From Conidiobolus incongruus B7586 (lineage: Eukaryota > Entomophthoromycota > Entomophthoromycetes > Entomophthorales > Conidiobolaceae): a DNA stretch of 20,808 bases. Within the stretch, counting starts at the first letter, position 1. Each line of letters opens with the position of its first letter. Location of the stretch: positions 1 to 20,808 of the forward strand of contig JNEM01009319.1 in NCBI GenBank assembly GCA_000697335.1, in the 5' to 3' direction. Of this stretch, positions 9,413-19,381 are shown piece after piece. Below the pieces are notes generated by a model that was not told the origin of the DNA, did no database searches, and worked only from the letters and a program-made list of their open reading frames with translations. Both the position numbers and the translations under genes were made by a program.

Positions 9413-10763
9413 ATGTCTAATCATGCCTCCAGTTATTGGAATATTAACACATCAAAGCATTGTTGGGTAGTGGTTTGGGTTTGGTTCGTTGTTTTCACTT
9501 CGATTAAGTGTGATAGATCTAAAAATAATTGTGCAAAAGTATCAGGTATATTCTATACTTTTTACAACATTTAAATTATATCCTAATTTATAGTATTTAG
9601 AAATAAATATATGCCAAGAGTATTCTAGTTATAAATATAATCAAAATTCTAAATTTTCCAATGATTTAATCAACTACCTGCAACAGTTAAATCAAATTCA
9701 ATCGAATTGGACGCAGCATCCCAGCACAGATTCTAAGCAATCACCATGCTCAGAAACAATAACAGATTATGCCAAACTGATAGAACCCAAGATTTGTCTA
9801 AGACTGGTTCACGATGACTGCAACTACAACATCATGTCCAAACTAAGTGACCCCATTAAACAAATTACACAATCTTGTACATCTGACCTCAAAGACCTCC
9901 CAAAATATTATTCTGAGCTAAAATCCAACTGCAGTATAGAACTACCTCCGAACGAAGCAATCAAAGATTTATGCATACAATCATCTGAGATGAATCATGA
10001 TGGGAATTCTAAATTTTCCAAAGACGATACTGGAGTCAACAAAAATTTTCAAAAAAATACTAATAATCCTAATACCGGAACCTTGGTCAAAATTACCATT
10101 ATTACGGTATTATCAACTATTGCTCTCATGATAATTTTACTAGGAATTAAAAGCTACTTGAAATGGAGAAAAAATCGTAACAAGCTTGAGGACTCGTTTT
10201 CGTCCCCCAGTTGTAATGCATCCAAGTCGACACCGGATCCTTTTGCTAAGGCGAAAATAGCTATTTCTATGGCACAGAGGTCCAATAATAATCGATTTCG
10301 CGAAACTTTACCACAGTCTGTAGTTTCATTGGAAGATACTGTGTATGCTGTGCACCCATTCTTTGCAAGAAGAGATGACGAACTGAGTCTTAGGCATGGT
10401 GATTTGATCCAGGTGCACCTTATCTTCGAAGACAGCTGGGCACTTGGTTCCAACGTGGTGGACCAAACCATTGGAGTTTTTCCAATGGTTTGCGTCATTG
10501 ATCCTCGACAATCCTCATCAGATGACAGCGCTATGAAAATCGTCATACCGAAGCGAACAGCTTCCAGAGAATACTCGAAGCCAACGCCACCGACGCCCTC
10601 TACAATGATTTCACCCAACTCGAGCTTTATTTCCAACAGAGATCAAGATATTGAAAAATTGATCGACGAAAAGATGGCAAGTACGACTAATTTAATCCCA
10701 CAGGATCATTTGTCACCTTCTAATCCTCCTACTTCTCCTCTTCCTCCAAATCACGCCAAATGA
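9413..10763 (+). CDS. Single-pass membrane protein with cysteine-rich ectodomain and SH3 domain, one intron
   Basis: The coding exons are 9413-9545 and 9601-10763, giving 431 residues. The 55-bp intron 9546-9600 starts GTATAT, has a CTAAT branch-like site and ends TTTAG; removing it keeps the frame. Residues 17-31 form a hydrophobic signal-peptide-like stretch. Residues 32-205 are an ectodomain with nine cysteines (33, 40, 49, 94, 110, 118, 137, 155, 169) and N-glycosylation sequons at N80 and N154. Residues 206-230 are the membrane segment, followed by the basic stop-transfer KWRKNRNK. Residues 292-345 are an SH3 domain: VYAVHPFFARRDDELSLRHGD, the Trp of DSW, and GVFPMVCV; the ALYDY motif is degenerate. 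The tail has PxxP motifs (PTPPTPS, PPTSPLPP). The architecture resembles yeast Fus1, a plasma-membrane polarity/fusion protein, but orthology is not shown. Starting at the later in-frame ATG (9834) would lose the signal peptide and most cysteines. Confidence 0.85.
9546..9600 (+). other. Spliceosomal intron (55 bp) in the SH3 gene
   Basis: The donor is GTATAT after ATCAG; a TCCTAAT branch-like sequence sits about 15 bases before the acceptor TTTAG. The exons join in phase 1 and keep an open frame into the downstream part. Using the nearer TAG at 9591-9593 as acceptor would run into a stop after a few codons, so the acceptor at 9598-9600 is preferred. Confidence 0.8.
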
Positions 10764-11288
10764 ATTCATATTGATATTCTTCAAAATCTCTCCCTTTTCA
10801 CAATCTAAAACCCAATTATTTATCTATTGTCGATTCAATAAAAAATTATTTATTTATTATCAATTTAAAACAAATTAAAAGTATATTCTTAGATAAAAAA
10901 AGTCTTAAAAACTAATTTAAATTTTAATATTCTGTTATTAAATTAAATTAATTATAATTAAAGGAGTTTGAATAATAAATATATTATGATTAATGCAAAA
11001 TTCTAGGTGACTAATTCACTAAAATAAGTTTATAGTAATCTCAATAATTGTTATTTATTTGAAATAAACTTAATAGCATTATTATCAAAATAATATTTAT
11101 GCGATTTATTAAGAAAGATATAAACTGAAATTGAATTTATGATATATTAAATTTTTTTAAACTTTTTAAATATTTTAAAAAGTTTATAGAGAATTTGAAA
11201 TATAAATATTCAAATCATTTATATCAGTATCTTATATTTATTTGTGATATCAAAATTGATTCAAATTTATTTAACAATAAATCAAATT
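10764..11288. other. AT-rich intergenic between SH3 gene and relic B
   Basis: The 3' flanks of two convergent units meet here. Apart from the candidate poly(A) signal, I see no gene, RNA or repeat of note. A weak inverted stem occurs near 11155-11185 (AAACTTTTTAAATATTTTAAAAAGTTT type), as expected in such composition. Confidence 0.5.
10837..10842 (+). terminator. Polyadenylation signal of the SH3 gene
   Basis: AATAAA lies about 75 bases after the TGA stop at 10761-10763, in a C/T- and A-rich 3' stretch. The motif is common by chance in AT-rich DNA; the position makes it a reasonable candidate. Confidence 0.4.
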
Positions 11289-11741
11289 TTAAATTTCTTC
11301 ATCCACATTATTACCTTGAGGACCATACACTTCAATCATCTTAGTGTGGTACCAACTGCACTGTTTAAACTGTTCAGATGCTGCCAATGGAGATCAATGA
11401 CTGCGAGCATGGCAGCTAGGTCCACATGCACATTCCCCGCCTTTGTTGATATAGTCAAGATCTTGCTTACATTCTTTGGGAGAACAAAATTGTGTACGAG
11501 CTCTGAGGCACTATGGAACAGAGATTACCCTGAAACAAGCGGCATCACCCCTAAAGAATGAGCATTGTCCGTGGAAGAGCCTTCCTTCATATTCTGAGCA
11601 GAATTTTTGGCAGAATGCTTCCTGCTTGTGATTGCCAAGCTTTCCGGCTCTGTCTGCTGGAATCCCTCCTCTTACTTCCTATCTGCAAGGCTCTATTAAA
11701 GCTTGAACGCCAATTACCAATAAATGAAAAACTTCAAACAT
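11289..11741 (-). pseudogene. Small secreted cysteine-rich protein, degenerate copy B
   Basis: A 151-codon minus-strand frame runs from an ATG with a hydrophobic start (MFEVFHLLVIGVQALI) to a TAA, with about three in-frame breaks and no frame change. Cysteine blocks FCQKFC, GQC, ACF, FCSPKECK, CACGPSC and QCSWYH follow the same order and spacing as copy A at 7045-7479, so the two are paralogues. Similarity is moderate outside the cysteine blocks, so the duplication is old compared with the loss of function. The GC content is clearly higher than the flanks, as for real genes here. A disulphide-rich extracellular product is inferred from the signal-like start and the cysteine pattern; its function is unknown. 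It is treated as a fossil gene. Confidence 0.7.
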
Positions 11742-13362
11742 TTTGCTATTGATAATTAAGATGATTTTTTTTTCAATAATATTTAAGTTTAAAATAATTT
11801 AATTTATGCTTTTAAAAGTATTAATACTAAAAAGTTGAATAACTATTTTATTAATTTTCAATTAAAATTCAAGAATTTTAATAAATCATTAAATTTAACA
11901 TTATTAAAATTTATATATTTTAATTTTAAAAATTCTTTAAAATTTTAATGGAAAAAAAATTAATTTTTCCTTTATTATACTAAGTAATAATATAAGGAAT
12001 AAATATACCCAATATATATTAATATACTGTAAAAGAAGGGAAAATTAATTTTTTATAATAATATAATTGTAATATTGTAAAAAATTAATAACTAGATTAA
12101 TATTTAGATTATATGATAAACTTAAATATAAGGTTATGTTAATAACAAAAATTATAAGTTTAATTTTGAATTTTAAAATGATTCACCTATATTCAATATA
12201 ATTCTAATTATATTTTATATTTTATTAATTCAAAATCAGAATTCATATATTAAGATTATAATTTTTAATTTATAAATAACTTTTGATATTAAATTTCATT
12301 AAAATATATTAAAAATTCATAATTTTAAATTGAAAAATAAAAATAATTTAAAATATACTAATAATAATAGATATTTTAATATTGACTGATTTATCATTGA
12401 TTTATTTCAATTTCCTCAATAGTTATTTTAATATAGTTATAAATTTTGAAATAAAAATATTTTTACTTATAATATTTTAATTGATATATTGATATATATA
12501 TTAATTCCTTTAATTAATTTCATTCAGTATTAATGATTTCAACTAATAACAATGTCCTGAAATCTTTTCCAGTTTATTTTTACAGAATTAAGAATAAATA
12601 TATTTAATATATTAAATTATATATTGAATTTTATAAAAAAACTTGCTTAAGTAATTATAATTAATAATCTGAAATATCTTCATTTAAATAAAATCTAATA
12701 TTTATTATAACTCTATCTAATTAGACTGTATATTTTTACCCTAATATCAATTTACCCATAATTTATCTTTTATTCTATTTTCCCTTAAATTTATTAACCT
12801 TTTCTCCCAATATAGAGGGATGAACTCCATTTTTCTACCTGAAGGAAATTAAATCAAACTTTTTAAAATTAGCTTCTAATAAAAATTCTATATATTTTAT
12901 ACCCTAATCTTTTAAGTCATTAACATCCAAGTTTAATTTAATATAATTATCCCAGTTTCTAGCACTTGGATAATATACTTGTACTCAAAATTTAAAGTTT
13001 TTTTGTATTATTTATAATTGACCATTTTTGTGAATATAATTTAATTTTATATATTTGATAACTTTTTATTCTATATATAAATTTATTAAATTTCATTTAA
13101 TCAGAATAAATTTGTCAATATCAATATCAATATACCTATTAAGCAATATTGAATCAAAAACTTATTAAGATATCTTAATTGTTTAAAATAAAATTTGAAT
13201 AAATTTAAAATAATTTTTAGTAATACTACAATATTTTAAAATTTCAAATATTTATTTTAATATATAAGTAAAATAATTAATAAAAATTTATAATGATATT
13301 TAATTTTGGTATTAATTTGATTTCAATATATATATATCTGAAATTATTCAAATATGATATAT
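11742..13362. other. Extremely AT-rich gene-free block
   Basis: This stretch is nearly all A and T with stops in all frames. A slightly less extreme part lies at about 12720-12980 (pyrimidine-rich plus strand with CCC and ACCC words) but no reading frame is open there. I find no transposon motif, RNA gene or long repeat. Confidence 0.6.
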
Positions 13363-14214
13363 TCAAGTGCTTAAAGTTTGGTTGAAAAGTTCTCTAATCC
13401 TATTATAATATAATTCACTACAAAACTTATAATCATTTTCACCTCCAAATTCCTTATAAAGATATTTCGAATTAACAGCATTAGACAAAGGATCATCGCC
13501 GTTAGACTGAGCAATTTGCTTCAAACTGACAAAGTTAAACTTCTCTCTCGTTACAGGATCGATAAGTGGCGACATGAATTTAAAGAAACCTGATAATAAC
13601 CAAGATGATTCAATAAAGAAGACCTTACCAACACGTTCAGGGTAATGCTGCGAAAAGATATTAATGGTTTTTTTGGTACCAGATAGAGATATGGATCCAG
13701 CTGGGGAACTTGTTTGCTTTCTAAAATCTATGAAAAAACAGAATTTTTCTACATTTGGAGGTAGACATTTAATTGCAGTCTCAAGTGTAAATACTAGAAA
13801 TTGAATTTTTTTCTCTTCGTCAGTGATATTGCGATTAGCTGGAACTAGATGGACAATAGGTCGGTTTTCTTTATCGAATCCATTTACATACATTTGGCCT
13901 TTAGCTCCAGCTTCTAAAAAGTCATCCACCACAAGTTTGTGAGGCTTGTAGGATCTTCTCCATTCGAGTGTTGCCTTCAGTCGCTGAATCGCTTCCTCTA
14001 ATTTCCACTTTGTTGCTCTTAAATATCTTAATAAACAAGCTTCGTCGCAAAATGCTTCATCGTCATGTTGAGCTTTATCTGTATTAATTATTTCAGCTAG
14101 GCTTTGTTTAAATTGATTAAGTAGAGATAGTTGAGTTTCTGATAAATTAGCACTTGTAGGAGGTGTTTGTATTATTTGATCAGATGTTAAATACAAATTA
14201 TTTGAATGTGTCAT
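13363..14214 (-). CDS. Sec14/CRAL-TRIO phosphatidylinositol-transfer-like protein (Pdr16/Sfh3 type), copy 1
   Basis: An intronless gene of 283 residues. A CRAL-TRIO N-terminal helical domain spans about 30-85, with the block DDEAFCDEACLLRYLRATKW shared by all three copies here. The lipid-binding CRAL-TRIO domain spans about 105-260, with GQMYVNGFDKENRPI, then HYPERVGKVFFIESSWL (190-206), then FKFMSPLIDPVTREKF (211-226) as the gating helix region, and YLYKEFGGE. HYPER-GK plus LIDPVTREK are hallmarks of the Pdr16/Sfh3 branch of Sec14-like proteins, which carry phosphatidylinositol and sterols at lipid droplets, ER or cell periphery. No signal peptide or membrane segment is seen, so it is probably cytosolic or peripheral. 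It is the most diverged of the three, with a changed segment at 164-180 and a distinct C-terminus, and it looks more AT-rich in codon choice. It ends in TGA. Confidence 0.93.
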   Translation of the reverse strand: MTHSNNLYLTSDQIIQTPPTSANLSETQLSLLNQFKQSLAEIINTDKAQHDDEAFCDEACLLRYLRATKWKLEEAIQRLKATLEWRRSYKPHKLVVDDFLEAGAKGQMYVNGFDKENRPIVHLVPANRNITDEEKKIQFLVFTLETAIKCLPPNVEKFCFFIDFRKQTSSPAGSISLSGTKKTINIFSQHYPERVGKVFFIESSWLLSGFFKFMSPLIDPVTREKFNFVSLKQIAQSNGDDPLSNAVNSKYLYKEFGGENDYKFCSELYYNRIRELFNQTLST

Positions 14215-14277
14215 CTTATTTAATTCAATCCAATTTCTAACAAATTGATTAATTATAGAACAATGTAAAAATTGATT

Positions 14278-14285
14278 TGTTTATA
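14278..14285 (-). promoter_or_regulatory. Possible TATA motif of Sec14-like copy 1
   Basis: TATAAACA on the minus strand lies 64-71 bases before the ATG at 14214. It is a weaker match than the AGTATAAATA used by the other genes and could be chance in this composition. Confidence 0.3.
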
Positions 14286-15207
14286 ATTAATATTTAATCA
14301 ATGTTTTTAAATTTTATTTTATATGGGTTTTAAAATTAGTTATATTTAATGTGAAAATTATTTAGAACATTGAAAAAATAATTCTTAAAGAAATTTCTAT
14401 TAAAAACAACACTTATTTTTCTTTTATATTGTTGATAATAAAATTTGTGAAAAATAGATTTAATGGACAATAAAATGAATATTTCAATATCAAATTTTAT
14501 AATTAATTTCATATCAAATATATATACACTTTTTAAATTAATAATTATATCCTTGATTTGGAAATAATAATTTTTCTTTTATTCTGTTTATATAATCAAA
14601 TTCGTGGATTTATTGATTATTTTTTAATATTAATTTATTTAAAAACTAGATCAATATTAAATAAAACATAAAAAGTAATTAACTTAAAATTAATGATTTG
14701 CATATATATGGTAAATCGTATTATTAAGGTATATCTATTGGTAAGTATCTGTTAAACCACAAGTTGTTTTTCATTTATTTAACACACTTGAAATATTATT
14801 AAAATTGATTAATAAGAACTTTATGTAAAAGATATATAATAATTAAATAGTATAAATGACATAATTTTATTAGGATTATAGTGATTTAACTTTGAAACCT
14901 ATATTATCAATACTCTATTGAATGTTGGGAATAAAAGGTAAATTATTAATTACTAAAATCTGTGATAGAACGGGGTTATTATCAATAAGAGGGTCCAAAT
15001 TGAAAAGGTGGATAGAAAATAAGAAATCATGTTATTTAAAAATTAATGATATTTGAGTAGATAATTGTAAAATATATAATTTTTCAAATTAATTCAAAAT
15101 GAAAAAATATTTATTTTTAAAATTTACAATTATTAATTACACGAATATTCTGAGCTATATAATTACATTCAAAACTAATTTATTATATTATTAATAACAA
15201 TAACCTA
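14286..15207. other. Intergenic between Sec14-like copies 1 and 2
   Basis: AT-rich DNA with no gene. A GC-richer patch at about 14925-15035 (GGTAAATT, AACGGGGTTATT, GAGGGTCCAAATTG) is too short and closed for a gene. It may be regulatory DNA upstream of copy 1 or downstream of copy 2. Confidence 0.45.
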
Positions 15208-16056
15208 TCAAGCATCGAATAATTGTCCTACCAAATCAAAATAAACTTTGCCATTGAACTCAAAATTATTGGTACCTCCCATATCTAAAGGTAAATACTT
15301 TTTATCAATATAATTATGTAATTTCTCTTCAACTTTGGGACTGTCCCTGTCCTTCAAATTCAGCATAGCAATTTTAGCTCGGGTAACGGGATCGAAGAGG
15401 GGTAAGATAATTTTGAATAATGCTGAAAGGATCCAGGCAGCGTCAACTGATAAGATTTTCGCGAGTCGTTCAGGATAATGTTGCGACATAATCATGATGG
15501 ATTCTTTGGCAGATCCGATGGAAAATGAACTTGCTGGGGAGTGTCCTCGCCAGTCGATAATCACACTAATTTTTTCTACACCGGGAGGCATGCATTTAAT
15601 TGCAGTTTCTAGAGCGTATACCATTAACTTTATTTTGAGATCTTCATCCTTGGAGTTGTTATTCCTTGGGACCATGTAGAGGACTGGACGATTCTCGAAA
15701 TCAAACCCGTTAACATACATCTGACCTTTTGACCCAACATCTGCTAGGTCACTTGCCTTCAACTTGTGGGGTTGATATGACCTTCTCCAAGTCAAAGTGG
15801 ATTTCAATCGTTTTACAGCAGTGTCAAGCTTCCACTTTTCAGCCCTCAAATACCTTAATAAACAAGCTTCGTCACAAAATCCTTCGTCGTCGTGTTCCGT
15901 CTTATCTGGATTGATAATTTCTGGTAGTTTTTGTTTAAATTGATCCAACATCAATTGTTGATCTTGAGTCAAAGGATTTGGTTGAATTGGTTTTAATTCA
16001 TTATCATTTAAAATTAATATTGGTTTTGATATCGTATCAATATTCAAATCTCCCAT
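15208..16056 (-). CDS. Sec14/CRAL-TRIO phosphatidylinositol-transfer-like protein (Pdr16/Sfh3 type), copy 2
   Basis: An intronless gene of 282 residues. A variable N-terminal 30 residues precede the CRAL-TRIO N-domain (about 33-95: QQLMLDQFKQKLPEIINPDK, HDDEGFCDEACLLRYLRA, WRRSYQPHKL). The lipid-binding domain follows (about 108-262), with GQMYVNGFDFENRPVLYMVP, EKISVIIDWRG, SQHYPERLAK (191-200), LPLFDPVTRAK and YLPLDMGG. In HYPERLAK the usual Gly before Lys is Ala. The protein would exchange phosphatidylinositol or another lipid between membranes, as known for the family; the actual ligand cannot be told from sequence. It lies between copies 1 and 3 on the same strand and is closer in sequence to copy 3. 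It has its own TATA motif about 70-80 bases upstream and ends in TGA. Confidence 0.93.
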   Translation of the reverse strand: MGDLNIDTISKPILILNDNELKPIQPNPLTQDQQLMLDQFKQKLPEIINPDKTEHDDEGFCDEACLLRYLRAEKWKLDTAVKRLKSTLTWRRSYQPHKLKASDLADVGSKGQMYVNGFDFENRPVLYMVPRNNNSKDEDLKIKLMVYALETAIKCMPPGVEKISVIIDWRGHSPASSFSIGSAKESIMIMSQHYPERLAKILSVDAAWILSALFKIILPLFDPVTRAKIAMLNLKDRDSPKVEEKLHNYIDKKYLPLDMGGTNNFEFNGKVYFDLVGQLFDA

Positions 16057-16125
16057 TTTAATTTATATTTAAATGGATTTAATTTTTAAATTGAAAAAAA
16101 TAAACAGTTTGAAAGTTGGGACTTG

Positions 16126-16135
16126 TATTTATACT
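16126..16135 (-). promoter_or_regulatory. TATA motif of Sec14-like copy 2
   Basis: AGTATAAATA on the minus strand lies 70-79 bases before the ATG at 16056. It is identical to the motif before the SH3 gene and before Sec14-like copy 3. Confidence 0.65.
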
Positions 16136-16695
16136 TAATTAGATTTTAAATTGACAATTAAAAAATTATTTTAATTGGATAATATAATCATGTGATCTAA
16201 TTGGATATTTAATTATAGTGATTTTATAGTTTAAAGTATCATTCTGTGACATTTAATAAATTTAAAAATTATATTTTAATATACTTCATTTATAATATTA
16301 TGAAAAGTACTAATTGATTGTTAGTTAAGTGTATTTTATCAGATATTAGCAATATACCTCATAAATCATCTTTTCAACAATATTTAATAAATAATTAATT
16401 TCTTTATTTGCAATATAAATTGTATAACTTTTATCATAATCTTCTATCAAATAAATTAAACCTTGTGTTTAGCTTATTGCTATCGAATCATTATATCAAT
16501 TGATTAAGTTCAAGTTTAAAATTTCAGCAATAATTGATATTTGTATTGATTTTAATTTAAATATAGTTTTTATCAATATTTATTATAGGATGGGATAAAT
16601 GATGAAAATTAGAATATTATTAATATTGTAATTAATTGATGAAATTTTTAATCATAATTAAATGGAATAAAAATCAATGATTAAATATTGAATAT
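16136..16695. other. Intergenic between Sec14-like copies 2 and 3
   Basis: AT-rich spacer containing the upstream region of copy 2 and the 3' flank of copy 3. No gene or RNA is seen. Confidence 0.5.
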
Positions 16696-17538
16696 TTATT
16701 CTAATTGAGATAATTCTTCAAAATAAGCTTTGGAATTAAACTCCCAGGTACTTTCACCACCATAATCACTAGGTAATTGGTCCTTATCGATGATGGTAGT
16801 CATTTGATCTTGGATGGGCAATTGGCTCATATCCTTCAAACTCACAATGGAAATCTTCTCGCGGGTGACAGGGTCTAAGAGTGGCATAATACATTTCAAT
16901 AAAGTGGTTAATAACCATGAAGCGTCAATTGAAAAAACTTTTCCCATCCTCTCTGGATAGTGCTGAGTAAGAATGATTGTAGATTCTTTTGCAGCTGCTA
17001 AATTGAAGCCATTGTCGGTGGAAGATCCTCGCCAATCAACAATCACGCACAGCTTTTCGACGTTTGGGGGACATCGCTTGATAGCCATTTCCAAAGTATA
17101 CACCATCAGCTGCACTTTTAACTTCTCATCCCTGGAGTTTTGCTGTCCTGGCCTCATTATAAAAATGGGACGATTGTACTTGTCGAACCCATGTGTAATC
17201 ATATGTCCCTTGGATCCAGCTTCCAGGAATTGACTAGCAGAAAGTTTGTGTGGCTGATATGACCTTCTCCATTCTAACGTGGATTTTAATCGCTTTTCCG
17301 CATCTTGTAACTTCCATCGAGTTGCCCTCAAGTACCTTAGTAAGCAAGGTTCGTCGCAGAACGCTTCATCGTCGTGATCTTCTTTATCTGGATTGATGAT
17401 TTCCGGCAGCCTCTGTTTGAATTGGTCAAGTAGATTTTGTTGGTCAACTGTTAAATTAGAATTCAAATTTAGTTTTTCATTAGAATGAGCTTTTAAAGTT
17501 TGTTCAAATTTATTATTAGCACTTTGAATTTCTGTCAT
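16696..17538 (-). CDS. Sec14/CRAL-TRIO phosphatidylinositol-transfer-like protein (Pdr16/Sfh3 type), copy 3
   Basis: An intronless gene of 280 residues. The N-domain at about 33-95 has FKQRLPEIINPDK, HDDEAFCDEPCLLRYLRA, WKLQDAEKRLKSTLEWRRSY. The lipid-binding domain at about 108-262 has GHMITHGFDKYNRPIFIM, EKLCVIVDWRG, TQHYPERMGKVFSIDASWLL (191-210), MPLLDPVTREK and the DYGGE that closes the domain. All family landmarks are intact, and this is the most canonical of the three. Proteins of this branch affect phosphoinositide supply, sterol distribution and azole tolerance in yeasts; that role is only an analogy here. It ends in TAA, which also argues that TAA is a true stop in this genome. Copy 3 is transcriptionally first in the tandem array but 640 bases separate it from copy 2, so the copies are independent genes. 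Confidence 0.94.
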   Translation of the reverse strand: MTEIQSANNKFEQTLKAHSNEKLNLNSNLTVDQQNLLDQFKQRLPEIINPDKEDHDDEAFCDEPCLLRYLRATRWKLQDAEKRLKSTLEWRRSYQPHKLSASQFLEAGSKGHMITHGFDKYNRPIFIMRPGQQNSRDEKLKVQLMVYTLEMAIKRCPPNVEKLCVIVDWRGSSTDNGFNLAAAKESTIILTQHYPERMGKVFSIDASWLLTTLLKCIMPLLDPVTREKISIVSLKDMSQLPIQDQMTTIIDKDQLPSDYGGESTWEFNSKAYFEELSQLE

Positions 17539-17583
17539 AATTTTAATATAAGAAAATATCCATCACAAAAAATCTTTAATAGG

Positions 17584-17593
17584 TATTTATACT
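17584..17593 (-). promoter_or_regulatory. TATA motif of Sec14-like copy 3
   Basis: AGTATAAATA on the minus strand lies 46-55 bases before the ATG at 17538, the third exact copy of this decamer at a gene start in the window. Confidence 0.65.
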
Positions 17594-19379
17594 ATAGCAT
17601 CTAACTGCGGGATTAAAACTAGGTATAACAATTGATATCAGGATCGAAATTAATATTACACATTATTATCAAATTATCAAACTGGAGTAAATTAAAATGT
17701 TTCAGAACCTTCATAAAAATCAATAAAAAAATCTTTTCAAAATTTATAAATATATATTGAACAATATATATATTCGCTAAAATAAATGACTATATAAAAT
17801 AATTTAAGAATATTATTAAACAGTTACTATTAAAAATAAATAATTTTTATAATATTTCAAATTAATTTACTATTAAATTTATTTTTTTCAATACACTTTC
17901 ATAATTATATTGTTTCAATTATGGACAAATAGTTTATCTTTTTTTAATTTAATTTGAAAATTGAGTTGAATTAATTTTTACGATTTAGAATGATGGCATA
18001 ATTATAAATGGCTAAATAATCAAGAACTTATTTAATCAATTTTCAGAATCAATGAGCCATAAACAATCCTAAATATAAGTTATTAAATGGCTTATATTGG
18101 AAAATTTTCAAATTAATATATATTTTGATATTTAATAAAAAAGTCTTTATTATCTTTTTTATATAATATTATTGATATTTTGAAAATTATATTATTTTAT
18201 ATTTATATAGATTAATATGGATTTTTCATTATTAGCCCTAAAAACTTGTGATATTTTAGAAATTTCATATTATATGCCCTTATCTAATATACTTGAAATA
18301 TTTAAACCATTCAACTTTAGTTTTTTTTATATTTTACTAACCTTTTTGGTCATTTGCCTTATATTTTATACCCTCTTAAGGGACTCCTCTCCATTGGTAA
18401 ATTTACTCCTAATTAATATATATAGCTGCATTAAAAGTTTTTTTTGATAATACCAGAATATCTTTAGGTTTTATAATATTATTCTTAGATAAAATAAAAT
18501 TAAAAAATAATAATATAAACTTTATAGTTATATTTTTATAAAATATTTTTCTAAAAAATCATCTTAATAAATAAATAAAAAATATATATATTTATTTAAT
18601 AATAATAAAACCTAAAAATATTATAATTTGAAAAAAATATTAGTTATTATTTTAGGTTTCTAAAAGATAAAATATAAATTCTAAAAATAATACTATGTTA
18701 TATAATTTTTAATTTATATTTATATATAGCTTAATTCTTAAACTTGTTATATTTTATTATATTAAAAATATATGGACTAAAATATTTTAAAAAAAAATGA
18801 CATATATAATCTATGTTATATTTTATATACTAAAAAATCAAATATTTAATTAAATTATAGTATAATATATATATTAAACTTTGAATACAAATTTTTAATA
18901 AATTTTAAGCTTATTATTTCTTATTTAGGTTTATTAATAATAAAGAATAAATTTCTTCAAAGATTAAAATAAAATAAAAAAATATATCAATTGATATTTA
19001 GTTTAAAGGTATTATTTAAATCAATTAATAAGTTTATTTAATAAAAAAATTTAAAATAATATTATTTAATTTAAATATTAAAAATTCAAAAACATATTAA
19101 ATTTTAATCTTATTTTGAGCTTTGAATAAAAAAACTTTTTCAATATTTAATATTAATAAATATATTGATATTATATTAATAGAATTAAATATATACTATA
19201 CTAACTTATAAAAATAAGTTATAAAATTTTAATTACTTATATATCTACCTATATCTTAAATAATTTTTAATTAAATAAATTAAAATTAAGATATATAATT
19301 TACTTTTATTAGTTAATCATAATTGATATATTTGATTATACTTTATTAACTGTTAGTTAATATATCAAAACTTAAAATT
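17594..19379. other. AT-rich block with no supported gene
   Basis: Composition falls quickly beyond the promoter of Sec14-like copy 3. An open frame of 76 codons at 18217-18447 (plus) is hydrophobic and AT-driven, with no recognisable domain; I do not call it a gene. Copies of AAACCTAAAAATATT and TTTAGGTTT words around 18465, 18608 and 18650 make weak inverted repeats, and the block from 18450 on may be decayed transposon DNA. No protein motif remains. Confidence 0.5.
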
Positions 19380-19381
19380 TA

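Noticed and set aside
10154-10636. A 160-codon minus-strand open frame
   Set aside because: It lies antisense to the SH3 gene, whose SH3 domain, membrane segment and codon pattern are clear on the plus strand.
11244-11752. Two plus-strand open frames across the 11.3-11.75 kb island
   Set aside because: The minus-strand frame shows the cysteine pattern and paralogy to copy A; the plus-strand frames are shadows.
18217-18447. A 76-codon hydrophobic open frame
   Set aside because: Leu/Ile/Phe-rich composition follows from AT-rich DNA; no domain, no promoter motif and no relative were recognised.
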